DNA of 6,978 nt. It comes from Verrucomicrobiota bacterium. Lineage in GTDB: Bacteria > Verrucomicrobiota > Verrucomicrobiia > Verrucomicrobiales > DEV007. The stretch covers positions 1 to 6,978 of the forward strand of contig JAHDIL010000051.1 in the NCBI GenBank assembly GCA_020630835.1, read 5' to 3'. This document shows, in pieces, positions 1 through 6,978 of this stretch. Below the pieces are notes generated by a model. That model was not told where the DNA came from. It did not search any database and saw only the letters and a program-made list of their open reading frames with translations. How positions within the stretch are numbered: the first letter of the stretch is position 1; each line of letters starts with the position of its first letter. Position numbers and translations under genes: made by a program.

Positions 1-1
1 C

Positions 2-121
2 CTCCCCGCATTTCATGGGAAAAATGCGGATAAGATCTTTGAAGTGAAATGGCTCTATGAATTTGACAAGGATGTCAAAAGAATAGCTAAGGCCATTCAC
101 TACATCGATTTCGTGAGATAG
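2..121 (+). CDS. 3' end of an unrecognised gene (partial)
   Basis: The frame is open from the left edge to a TAG stop and gives 39 residues beginning LPAFHGKNADKIFEV and ending AIHYIDFVR. The tail is rich in Lys, Asp and aromatic residues, with no membrane segment or recognisable motif. I do not recognise the family and assign no function. The gene converges on metH, with only 21 bp between the two stop codons and no clear terminator in the gap. Two short perfect inverted repeats lie inside this tail. With only the C-terminus visible, this could also be a chance open frame; its position exactly abutting the end of metH is the main support. Confidence 0.4.
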   Translation, partial: LPAFHGKNADKIFEVKWLYEFDKDVKRIAKAIHYIDFVR

Positions 122-142
122 AAGAGGAGCTGAGGAACGTCT

Positions 143-3100
143 TTAGGCCAAGTTAGGGGCCAACCATCGCTCCGCTTCGTCCATGCTCATCCCTTTGCGT
201 TCGGCATAGGCTGTGAGCTGGTCGCGCTCGATTTTACCAACGTTGAAGTAGCGTGCTTCTTCATTGAAGAAATGGAGCCCACTTACTGAGCTCGGTGGAA
301 ACATGGCATAGCTGCTAGTTAGCTGCATACCGAGCTTGGACTCCGCATCCAGAAGCTGCCAGAGCGTTTCTTTCTCGGTATGGTCGGGGCAGGCTGGGTA
401 GCCAGCGGCCGGGCGGATCCCGCGGTAACGCTCTTTGATAAGGTCCTGCACACTGAGCGAATCTTCATTGATGAAGCCAAGGGAAATACGCACGCGACGA
501 TGGAGAAGTTCCGCGAGTCCTTCGGCAAAACGATCCGCTAGGGCTTGAATAAGGATCGCCGTGTAGTCATCGCCCTTCTCCTTATAGGTGGCGGCATATT
601 CCTCTACTTCGTTCCCGGCGGTAACAGCAAAGGCTCCAAGGAAATCAGTGCGGCCGCAGTTTGCCGGGGCGACAAAATCAGCCAGACTTTGGAATGGGGT
701 GCCCTCTTTCACTTTTTCCTTCTGCTGTCTGAGGAAGTGAAAAGTAGCGCAGCGCTCTGTTTTATCAGGAGCAGTGAACAGTTCGATATCCTCACCGGTA
801 GAATGGGCTGGCCAGATACCCCAGGTAGCTCGGCAGTGAAGGCGTTTGTTAGTAACGAGCTCATCTAACACGGTGCGAGCATCGTCGTAGAGTTTGCGCG
901 CTTCTTCTCCATGGGCTTTGTGTTCGAAAATCTTCGGGAAAACTCCACGGAGTTCCCAGGCATGGAAGAAGGGTGACCAGTCAAAAACCTCCACGATCTC
1001 TTCGAGCGGAACAGGATCCCAGATTTGTTGCCCCAGTTCTTTCGGGATCGGTAGGTCTGTCGTATCCCAGTCGATTTTATAGGATTGGGTTTGAGCCTCT
1101 TCGTAGGGGATGTAGACAGCTGTGCTGCCCTTTCCTGAAAAGAGCTCGCGCTCCCGATCCTCCATCGTCTTGTGATCATCGAGGAATTTGTCGCGCAAAT
1201 TGTCTGATAGAAGCTGATTGCAAACTCCGACGACCAGAGAGGCATCGCCCACATGAATGATGGGGTTCTCGTAGTGCTCGCTCATCTTAACCGCTGTGTG
1301 CGCTCGCGATGTCGTGGCGCCGCCGACGAGAATGGGGAGCTCTTTACCTCGTTTTTGGAATTCCTTGGCGTTGTAAATCATTTCGTCGAGGGATGGCGTA
1401 ATTAACCCGCTCATCCCGACGATGTCGGCTTTATGCTCTTCTGCTGCATCGATGATCTTGTCACAGTCGACCATCACCCCGAGGTCTACGACTTTGAACC
1501 CGTTGCAACCTAACACAACGCCTACAATATTCTTTCCTATGTCATGGACATCACCTTTTACCGTAGCGATAACAAAGGTAGGCGCCCCCTCATCCGCATT
1601 ATCATCCTTCTCGGCCTCCATGAACGGAGTGAGGTAGGCGACGGCTTTTTTCATGACGCGAGCGCTTTTTACCACTTGTGGAAGAAACATTTTCCCTTCA
1701 CCGAATAACTCGCCTACGACACCCATGCCAGCCATCAGAGGGCCTTCGATGACGTTGAGAGGTTTGCCGAGTGCTTGACGAGCTTCTTCCGTATCTTCCT
1801 CGATGAAGTCAGTGATACCTTTGACGAGAGCATGGCTCATACGCTCTTCCACACTTCCCTCACGCCACGAAAGGTCTATCGTCGACTCCTTATCTTTCTT
1901 GTGGGCACCCTTATTCTTAAGTTCTTCGGCGAAGTCGATGAGCGCCTCGGTGGCTTCGTTATCTTCGTTGTTGCGATTCAGGACGACGTCCTCGACTAGT
2001 TTGAGCAGTTCTGGCTCGACTTCGTCATAGACTTCAAGCATGCCCGGGTTGACGATGCCCATGTCCATCCCAGCTTTGCCCGCATGATAGAGGAATGAGG
2101 CATGAATGGCCTCGCGCACGACGTTGTTGCCGCGGAAACTGAAAGAAACATTGGAAACCCCACCGCTGACTTTCGCTCCGGGGAGGTTTTCTTTGATCCA
2201 TTTTGTTGCCTCAAAGAAGTCGACAGCATAGTTGTTATGCTCCACCATTCCCGTAGCAATGGTCAAAATGTTAGGGTCGAAAATGATATCCTCTGGGTTG
2301 AATCCGACTTCGTCTACGAGAACTCGGTAGGCGCGCTCACAGATCTCGATTTTGCGCTGCGCACTGTCAGCCTGGCCGGTTTCATCGAAGGCCATGACGA
2401 CGACAGCAGCGCCGTATTTCATGATCTTTCGAGCGGATTCTTTAAAGGCTTCTTCCCCTTCTTTTAGGGAGATGGAGTTGACGATGCCTTTGCCTTGGAG
2501 GCATTTTAGTCCTGCCTCAATAATTTCCCATTTTGAGGAGTCGACCATGATGGGCACGGCTGCTACGTCGGGTTCTGAGGCTAGCAAGTTCAGAAAACGC
2601 GTCATGATTTTGACGCCGTCGATCATGCCCTCGTCCATGCACACATCGATAACGGGAGCGCCATTCTCGACTTGCTGACGTGCTATCGCTACGGCGTCCT
2701 CCAGCTTATCCTCCTTAACGAGTCGCAAAAATCGCGGAGATCCGGCAACATTGGTTCGCTCTCCAACCATGAGGAAATTGGTATCCTTAGTGTGGTTGTA
2801 AACTTCCGAACCACTTAAGCGCATGGCTTTTTGTGGTTCAGGAATGACGCGGGGAGCAAACTTTTGGGCCGCTTCAGCAATGGCAGCGACATGGGCAGGC
2901 GTATTGCCGCAGCAGCCCCCGACGAGATTTACCATCCCAGCTTCTGCAAACTGCCCCGTATAGTCACCCATGTGGTGGGGTTCTAGGTCGAAACCGGTTG
3001 GGGCGAGAGGGTTCGGAAGACCTGCGTTTGGGTAGACTGAGACAAAAGACTCTGCCGTTCTAGAGAGCTCTGATAGGTGACTTTCCATCAGGTCGGGCCC

Positions 3101-3922
3101 TAATGAACAATTCAAGCCTACAGCGAGAGGATTTACGTGAGACACCGCGTTCCAGAGGGCTTCCACTTTCTGTGCCGAGATCATCGTCTCGCCTCCACGA
3201 CCTACGGCAGCCGATACGATGATGGGTAGCTCCACGCCGTCTTCGTCATAGACCTCACGCAGGGCGACGAGAGCCGCCTTGGCATTTAGAGAGTCAAAGA
3301 TGGTCTCCACCATCATGATATCCGTGCCACCGGCGATGAGGCCGCGGATTTGATGCTTGTAGGCGTTTAGCACTTGGTCGAAGTGAACGACGCGAAAACC
3401 AGGATCATCAGCGTCTGGGCTATTGGTCAGGGAGACGGTCATCGGGCCGATAGCCCCCGCTACATAGCGCCGTCGACCGGTGTCCGAGCCAATGCGATCG
3501 CACCATTTACGCGCCAGGCGGGCTGACTCGTAGTTCATTTCCCAGGCGAGGTCTTTGAGGAACGCGTTGTTCGTTACCTCGCGGTCGAAGAACTCGGGGT
3601 CTTTTCGTCCTAAACCTTTTTCACGGGGATCCTCTACGAAGAACTCACTCTGTGCGAGGGTTGTGGCGGAGAAGGTATTCGTCTCGATGATGTCAGAACC
3701 AGCCTCGAGGAAGCGTTTGTGGATATCTCCGATAATATCAGGCTTGGAGATAGAAAGGATGTCCCCGTTGTTGAGTAAATCCTTCTCATTTTTGGCGAAA
3801 CGCTTCCCACGGGCGTCGGACTCCTCAAGGCCATATTCACGAATTGTTGTTCCCATCGCGCCGTCGAGCACGAGGATGCGTTTGTTCAGTTCAGTGGTGA
3901 GTTCGCGCGTTAGGTCCGACAT
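143..3922 (-). CDS. metH: Cobalamin-dependent methionine synthase (5-methyltetrahydrofolate--homocysteine methyltransferase)
   Basis: Cytoplasmic enzyme that moves a methyl group from 5-methyl-tetrahydrofolate to homocysteine through methylcobalamin, giving methionine and tetrahydrofolate. All family modules are present in 1259 residues (E. coli MetH has 1227). They are: a homocysteine barrel at about 1-355, with zinc ligands Cys272, Cys337 and Cys338 ([14 protein letters not shown]); a pterin/folate barrel at about 382-645 ([29 protein letters not shown]); a four-helix cap at about 690-775 ([16 protein letters not shown]); a B12 Rossmann domain at about 780-910, with DVHDIG and cobalt ligand His793; and a C-terminal AdoMet reactivation domain at about 935-1259 (RPAAGYP at 1170-1176). 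Ser841-like [10 protein letters not shown] and GGATTS loops are intact. The start is [21 protein letters not shown], aligning with the family N-terminus; no Shine-Dalgarno is visible. Oddities are a roughly 26-residue insertion near residues 93-130 and a diverged loop at 237-251. It lies 36 bp downstream of the receptor gene on the same strand. Confidence 0.98.
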   Translation of the reverse strand: MSDLTRELTTELNKRILVLDGAMGTTIREYGLEESDARGKRFAKNEKDLLNNGDILSISKPDIIGDIHKRFLEAGSDIIETNTFSATTLAQSEFFVEDPREKGLGRKDPEFFDREVTNNAFLKDLAWEMNYESARLARKWCDRIGSDTGRRRYVAGAIGPMTVSLTNSPDADDPGFRVVHFDQVLNAYKHQIRGLIAGGTDIMMVETIFDSLNAKAALVALREVYDEDGVELPIIVSAAVGRGGETMISAQKVEALWNAVSHVNPLAVGLNCSLGPDLMESHLSELSRTAESFVSVYPNAGLPNPLAPTGFDLEPHHMGDYTGQFAEAGMVNLVGGCCGNTPAHVAAIAEAAQKFAPRVIPEPQKAMRLSGSEVYNHTKDTNFLMVGERTNVAGSPRFLRLVKEDKLEDAVAIARQQVENGAPVIDVCMDEGMIDGVKIMTRFLNLLASEPDVAAVPIMVDSSKWEIIEAGLKCLQGKGIVNSISLKEGEEAFKESARKIMKYGAAVVVMAFDETGQADSAQRKIEICERAYRVLVDEVGFNPEDIIFDPNILTIATGMVEHNNYAVDFFEATKWIKENLPGAKVSGGVSNVSFSFRGNNVVREAIHASFLYHAGKAGMDMGIVNPGMLEVYDEVEPELLKLVEDVVLNRNNEDNEATEALIDFAEELKNKGAHKKDKESTIDLSWREGSVEERMSHALVKGITDFIEEDTEEARQALGKPLNVIEGPLMAGMGVVGELFGEGKMFLPQVVKSARVMKKAVAYLTPFMEAEKDDNADEGAPTFVIATVKGDVHDIGKNIVGVVLGCNGFKVVDLGVMVDCDKIIDAAEEHKADIVGMSGLITPSLDEMIYNAKEFQKRGKELPILVGGATTSRAHTAVKMSEHYENPIIHVGDASLVVGVCNQLLSDNLRDKFLDDHKTMEDRERELFSGKGSTAVYIPYEEAQTQSYKIDWDTTDLPIPKELGQQIWDPVPLEEIVEVFDWSPFFHAWELRGVFPKIFEHKAHGEEARKLYDDARTVLDELVTNKRLHCRATWGIWPAHSTGEDIELFTAPDKTERCATFHFLRQQKEKVKEGTPFQSLADFVAPANCGRTDFLGAFAVTAGNEVEEYAATYKEKGDDYTAILIQALADRFAEGLAELLHRRVRISLGFINEDSLSVQDLIKERYRGIRPAAGYPACPDHTEKETLWQLLDAESKLGMQLTSSYAMFPPSSVSGLHFFNEEARYFNVGKIERDQLTAYAERKGMSMDEAERWLAPNLA

Positions 3923-3958
3923 CAGGCTGCATGGGGTGAATTTAAACTAGGTGGGAGG

Positions 3959-5917
3959 TCAGTCGCCCCACAGGATACGCGCGCCGAGGTGAAAGGACTG
4001 TCCGGCACCCGTGAAGCCACTGGTTGTTTCATAGGACTGATTGAGGGCATTTTCAACACGGGCGAATACGTCGATGCGTTCGGTAAGCTCATAGGTCCCA
4101 TAGAGGCGGACTAATTCGTAGTCGTCTACAAATCCCGGTCCGCTGAAAGAGGACATACTGTCCAAGCGATTCGATGCACTGGTAAGTTCTATACCAACAT
4201 TGCCACGGTCAAACTTAGCGGCAAGGCCTGCCTGAAAGCTATGGCGTGGGCGACGGATAAGGCGGTCTCCTGCCTGTCCGCTGAATCCACCGAAATACAG
4301 GCCATCACGAATTTTAGCATCCAGATAGGTGTAGTTAGCATAGCCCGAAACGGTTTCTGTGAAATCGTAGGATAAGGCGATTTCCCAGCCATGACTCTCA
4401 GTGTCCACAACGGTTGCAAGCGTTTCGAAAGTCAAAAAGTTGAACGAAGAATCAACGAGATTATCGAACTCATTTGCGAAAAAAGTGGCGCCGAACCGGC
4501 CTCGCTCGTTAGCAAACGGGGTTTGGAAGCCGATCTCCCAAGTAGTGCTTTCCTCAGGCGTTAGAGTTCCCGGATCGATCTGGGGAGAAAGGAATACGTA
4601 GTCTTGACCGGAAGGAGGCTTGTAGCCAGTCGCAAACTTTGTAAACACCTCAGCTTGCCCAACTGGCACACGTATCTCGGCGCTTACGGTAGTGGCGTCT
4701 TCGAATTGGTTGTGGAAGTCATGTCGAGCTGAAACTCTCGTCTTCCAGCCGTTGGCCCATTGGTTCTCAGCTTGAGCGAATACACTCACGTAGTCATAGC
4801 GAAATGCCGATGGCCCAGAAAGGGAAAATGGGCTCAACGGCTGGCGTTCAAAGTCATATTGGTAGGCAGCTACTCCGACTAAGTAAGATTGCTCATCGCT
4901 GGGGCGAAAGCTAGCGACGGCCTCAAACTCATGTCCCGTCTGTTGCAGACTGTTGTCAGAGAAAAACGGTGCATCTGTCGCCACGAGCTCATTCTCGGTA
5001 TAGCTGTAAAAAGTGGAAACTTCCCAGTCACCATGCTGCCAGCGGAGTCGCGGGGAAAGAAGGAGGGATTCATTATCGTTGATCTGACTTTCTGGAAAGG
5101 ATGAGCCGTTCTCATTTCCTGGCACGCCGACCGATGATTCCTGAATGTAAGCCAAAAAGTCGAAGTCGAGTTCCTCGTTGATGGAATAAGCAATGTTCGC
5201 GCGATAGTTCTCGTTGGTATAGGCTGAGTTAGGTCGGTCGTTGTCCGTATCGGTATAGTAGTTTGACAGAGCTACGCCGAGTTTCCCTTCGCGGATCTGT
5301 AGCTTGTTGGATTGGGTGAAAGTAGAGAAACTGCCTAGCTCGACGGTTGATTCGATGAGGTCTTCTTCGACGGCGCGAGCATCCGTCGAGCGGAGATCGA
5401 TGACGCCAGCTACGGCATCTCCGCCATACAGGGAGCTGACTGCACCCTTGCTGATCTGCACACTCTCAAGAGTTGATATCCCTAAATACTCGATTTGATA
5501 GAGTCCCGCCAATCCGGCCGGAAGGCGACGCCCATCGAGCAGCACGGGTGCATGGTTGCTCTCGGCTCCACGAATAAAGAGAGAAGCTGTAGCACCCTTA
5601 TTCCCTGATTGAATGAGAGAGACGCCCGGTGTGCGTGCTAGGACATCAGTCAGGTCTTGGTATTGGCGATCCTGTATCGCCCCCTGATCGATAGTTGGGT
5701 CAAAAACGTCAGAGATCAATAGTGGTTGATTCGAGCGCGACTCGACTGCGGGGACGGCTTCTTGCTGTCTGATAGCCTGCTGGCTTTTGGTAGCTCGCGG
5801 CTGGGTGGCTAGGGGTGGCCTATCGTCGCTGACCACTATCGTCTCCGGCAAGTCTTGGCCTACAGCTGATGAGAATAGCAAGCAAAAAGCTGAACAAATC
5901 AATAAATCATGTTTCAT
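3959..5917 (-). CDS. btuB: TonB-dependent outer-membrane receptor, BtuB-like (probable vitamin B12/corrinoid receptor)
   Basis: Outer-membrane beta-barrel that takes up a scarce ligand using energy from TonB/ExbB/ExbD. I start it at 5917 (MKHDLLICSAFCLLFSSAVG, a signal peptide probably cleaved after Gly20), giving 652 residues. An in-frame ATG at 6013 would place 32 hydrophilic residues before the signal peptide and is unlikely. A TonB box, ETIVVSDD, sits at about 25-32. A Gln/Pro-rich linker follows, then the plug at about 66-178, with DLTDVLARTPGVSLIQSG, LFIRGAESNHAPVLLDGRRL and SSLYGGDAVAGVIDL. These resemble BtuB in E. coli. The rest is the barrel, ending with a BtuB-like terminal section (ARVENALNQSYETTSGF), but the last residues are ILWGD and not an aromatic. 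The substrate assignment rests on plug similarity and on metH being the next gene; another TonB-dependent substrate remains possible. No good Shine-Dalgarno precedes either start. Confidence 0.88.
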   Translation of the reverse strand: MKHDLLICSAFCLLFSSAVGQDLPETIVVSDDRPPLATQPRATKSQQAIRQQEAVPAVESRSNQPLLISDVFDPTIDQGAIQDRQYQDLTDVLARTPGVSLIQSGNKGATASLFIRGAESNHAPVLLDGRRLPAGLAGLYQIEYLGISTLESVQISKGAVSSLYGGDAVAGVIDLRSTDARAVEEDLIESTVELGSFSTFTQSNKLQIREGKLGVALSNYYTDTDNDRPNSAYTNENYRANIAYSINEELDFDFLAYIQESSVGVPGNENGSSFPESQINDNESLLLSPRLRWQHGDWEVSTFYSYTENELVATDAPFFSDNSLQQTGHEFEAVASFRPSDEQSYLVGVAAYQYDFERQPLSPFSLSGPSAFRYDYVSVFAQAENQWANGWKTRVSARHDFHNQFEDATTVSAEIRVPVGQAEVFTKFATGYKPPSGQDYVFLSPQIDPGTLTPEESTTWEIGFQTPFANERGRFGATFFANEFDNLVDSSFNFLTFETLATVVDTESHGWEIALSYDFTETVSGYANYTYLDAKIRDGLYFGGFSGQAGDRLIRRPRHSFQAGLAAKFDRGNVGIELTSASNRLDSMSSFSGPGFVDDYELVRLYGTYELTERIDVFARVENALNQSYETTSGFTGAGQSFHLGARILWGD

Positions 5918-6013
5918 TGATGGGTATCTAATTTTGCCTGGTGGAGATTGCAAGGATTTTTTATTGATAGTCTCAAAAGGAGAGCTTGGCGCGTCGTAAA
6001 ATTGACCTAACAT
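5918..6013 (-). promoter_or_regulatory. Leader of the receptor-metH unit (probable promoter region, no riboswitch seen)
   Basis: This 96-bp stretch separates the receptor start from the divergent thioesterase remnant and should hold the promoter for the receptor and metH, unless that lies inside the remnant. It happens to stay open in the receptor frame. No convincing -35/-10 pair was found: TTGAGA is present on the minus strand, but what lies about 17 bp downstream (TTGCAA) is a poor -10. No B12-box-like GCCACTG was found here. Assignment is by position only. Confidence 0.3.
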
Positions 6014-6376
6014 AGCGCATGCTGGCCCCTCTATTCCCTGCGCTTTATCGAAAAAGGCAGGACGGAGTTACTCGGGCAGGCAGGCATGAGTCCAGCTGCG
6101 ATGGTTGACTCCGGCGTCTATGCCGTCGTTCGCCGGGCGGAAGTCGATTATCTGGCGGCGACGCGTATTGATGAGTTATTGGACATTTCCGCCTGTTTTG
6201 TATCTGTGCGCGGAGCGAGTGCGATAGTTGAGGTCGTGCTGCAAGGGGCCTCTGATGGGATCCCTCGGGTCAAAGCGTTGCAAACTCTGGCCTGCCTTAA
6301 CGTCAATACTGGGAGACCTCAGCGATTGCCGGCCAACTGGAAAGGGCTGGTGGCGGAAGAACCGCCTTCGAAATAA
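6011..6376 (+). pseudogene. 5'-truncated YbgC-type (hotdog-fold) acyl-CoA thioesterase remnant
   Basis: The frame opens after a TAA at 6008-6010 and runs to a TAA at 6374-6376. From about 6032 the translation follows the YbgC/4-hydroxybenzoyl-CoA thioesterase pattern: YSLRFIEKGRTELL (the first helix), YAVVRRAEVDYLAATRIDELLDI (central strands), VRGASAIVEVVL, and a tail with LACLNVNTGRPQRLP. What is missing is the first strand and the active-site segment (family pattern YYEDTDAGGVVYHAN) with its catalytic Asp. I looked in all three plus frames upstream and did not find it, so a simple frameshift does not explain the loss. The first in-frame ATG is at 6086, after the helix. A protein from there would lack the catalytic core, so I call a remnant, although a shortened expressed protein cannot be excluded. 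The gene runs divergently from the receptor and 48 bp ahead of the GYF_2 gene. Confidence 0.65.
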
Positions 6377-6379
6377 AGG

Positions 6380-6411
6380 TTTGATATTCCAGCGGAAATT
6401 TATTATTTTTG
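6380..6411 (+). promoter_or_regulatory. Candidate promoter for the GYF_2/PH gene
   Basis: The 48-bp gap before the GYF_2 gene holds TTGATA (6381-6386), a 17-bp spacer and TATTTT (6404-6409), a fair sigma70-like pair. The same bases also fit the Bacteroidota-type pattern: TTTG at 6380-6383, 20 bp, then TATTTTTG at 6404-6411 (TAnnTTTG). Transcription would begin around 6416-6418, leaving a leader of only about 7-9 nucleotides before the ATG at 6425. This is pattern matching in an AT-rich stretch and could be chance. Confidence 0.3.
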
Positions 6412-6424
6412 AAGATAAACAATC

Positions 6425-6978
6425 ATGAGCACAGAAGCAGAACAGGTCCTGGAGGGGTCTCACGGAGAAGAGGTTACGACGCAGCAAGAATCAGCCAATC
6501 CAGAGGCTGTTGCGTTCATGGTTTTGAAAAAGGAGACGCAGCAGCCCTTGGGCACCTTTGATCAAGAAGGCTTGCTTAAACTTCTGAATGAAGGCCATGT
6601 TGGTGCTGACGATCTCGTCTATTTCGAGGGGCTCCCGTCGTGGCAGCCTATTGCGTCCGTCTTTGATATCCAAGAGCAGATTACCCATTTTATCGATGAT
6701 GGGCAAGATCTCGAGAAAGTGGCTGAAGCTTATCGCGAGATCGAAAATGTGATTGGTCCTGATACCAACATTTACTATATCGCCGTCCAGTCCCGCGCCT
6801 CATTGCTCAGTAAGACTACCTTGTGCGTAGTCATCTGCGATCAAGGGATTTACGTCCTGGCGCGAAAACGCTTTGGCAACGAGATTGAAGTGCACGATTG
6901 GTCATCAATTGAGCGCACCGCGCTAAAGGAAGAGGGCAAGGGCATGGCTGTGTTCAGTGTTTTCCTCACCAATAATTC
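6425..6978 (+). CDS. GYF_2-domain protein with a PH-like domain (partial, continues beyond the window)
   Basis: The first 184 codons are visible. The start is fixed by an in-frame TAA at 6416-6418, just before the ATG at 6425. Residues 1-30 are a Glu/Gln-rich acidic tail. Residues 31-80 fit the GYF_2 (DUF4339) pattern: a hydrophobic strand, PLGTFDQEGLLKLLNEG, then DDLVYFEGLPSWQPI with the typical Trp73. A short helical linker (about 81-112) leads to about residues 113-184, which look like the first strands of a bacterial PH-type domain: IYYIAVQSRASLLSKTTLCVVICDQGIYVLARK, followed by VHDWSSIERTAL. GYF_2 domains are known as protein-interaction modules, often at the ends of membrane proteins; the PH call is weaker. 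No signal peptide or membrane segment lies in the visible part. The function is unknown. No clear Shine-Dalgarno is present. Confidence 0.8.
   Translation, partial: MSTEAEQVLEGSHGEEVTTQQESANPEAVAFMVLKKETQQPLGTFDQEGLLKLLNEGHVGADDLVYFEGLPSWQPIASVFDIQEQITHFIDDGQDLEKVAEAYREIENVIGPDTNIYYIAVQSRASLLSKTTLCVVICDQGIYVLARKRFGNEIEVHDWSSIERTALKEEGKGMAVFSVFLTNN

Noticed and set aside
545..2678. Several plus-strand open frames of 60-130 codons opposite metH
   Set aside because: They lie wholly inside a well-supported metH on the other strand, have no recognisable domains, and look like antisense shadows of its codon use.
5918..6013. Upstream ATG of the receptor at 6013, adding 32 residues
   Set aside because: An AGGGG lies about 12 nt upstream of it, but the extra residues are polar and would precede a good signal peptide, which must be N-terminal. 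The 5917 start is preferred.
6086..6376. Intact 96-residue gene starting at ATG 6086
   Set aside because: Thioesterase similarity begins about 50 bp earlier, at about 6032, so this ATG is internal to the family domain, and the catalytic segment is missing. It is better described as a truncated remnant.
6386..6410. TTCC-AGC-GGAA followed by a T-rich run, as a terminator for the thioesterase remnant
   Set aside because: The stem is only 4 bp and the T-run is interrupted and separated from the stem. The T-rich part fits a promoter better.
6176..6706. Minus-strand open frames of 103 and 71 codons opposite the thioesterase remnant and the GYF_2 gene
   Set aside because: The plus-strand frames have clear family similarity. 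The minus frames have no recognisable motifs and overlap them entirely.

Overview
The window looks like an ordinary chromosomal stretch from a Gram-negative bacterium of roughly 50% GC. It carries a TonB-dependent outer-membrane receptor with a signal peptide and a TonB box. A GYF_2-type domain at the right end and the lack of clear Shine-Dalgarno sequences would suit Verrucomicrobiota (perhaps an Opitutae/Puniceicoccales-like marine lineage). This placement is an inference from style and is not proven. No RNA genes, CRISPR array, insertion sequence or phage genes were seen.

Layout from left to right. Positions 2-121 (+) hold the last 39 codons of an unrecognised gene. Positions 143-3922 (-) hold a full-length cobalamin-dependent methionine synthase, metH. 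Positions 3959-5917 (-) hold a BtuB-like TonB-dependent receptor, whose start is reassigned here to the signal-peptide methionine. After a short leader, positions 6011-6376 (+) hold the 3' part of a YbgC-type acyl-CoA thioesterase lacking its N-terminal strand and catalytic aspartate, probably a remnant. Positions 6425-6978 (+) hold the start of a GYF_2 plus PH-like domain protein that runs off the window.

The receptor and metH lie in tandem, receptor first, with 36 bp between them, so they are probably co-transcribed. The biological logic is simple: the receptor brings a corrinoid (probably vitamin B12) across the outer membrane, and MetH uses it to make methionine from homocysteine and methyl-tetrahydrofolate. 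No cobalamin riboswitch could be seen upstream of the receptor.

I did not find a clearly new system. The points most worth a second look are the truncated thioesterase at the junction with the receptor leader, the diverged homocysteine-barrel loop and an insertion in MetH, the non-aromatic C-terminus of the receptor, and the GYF_2/PH protein of unknown role.
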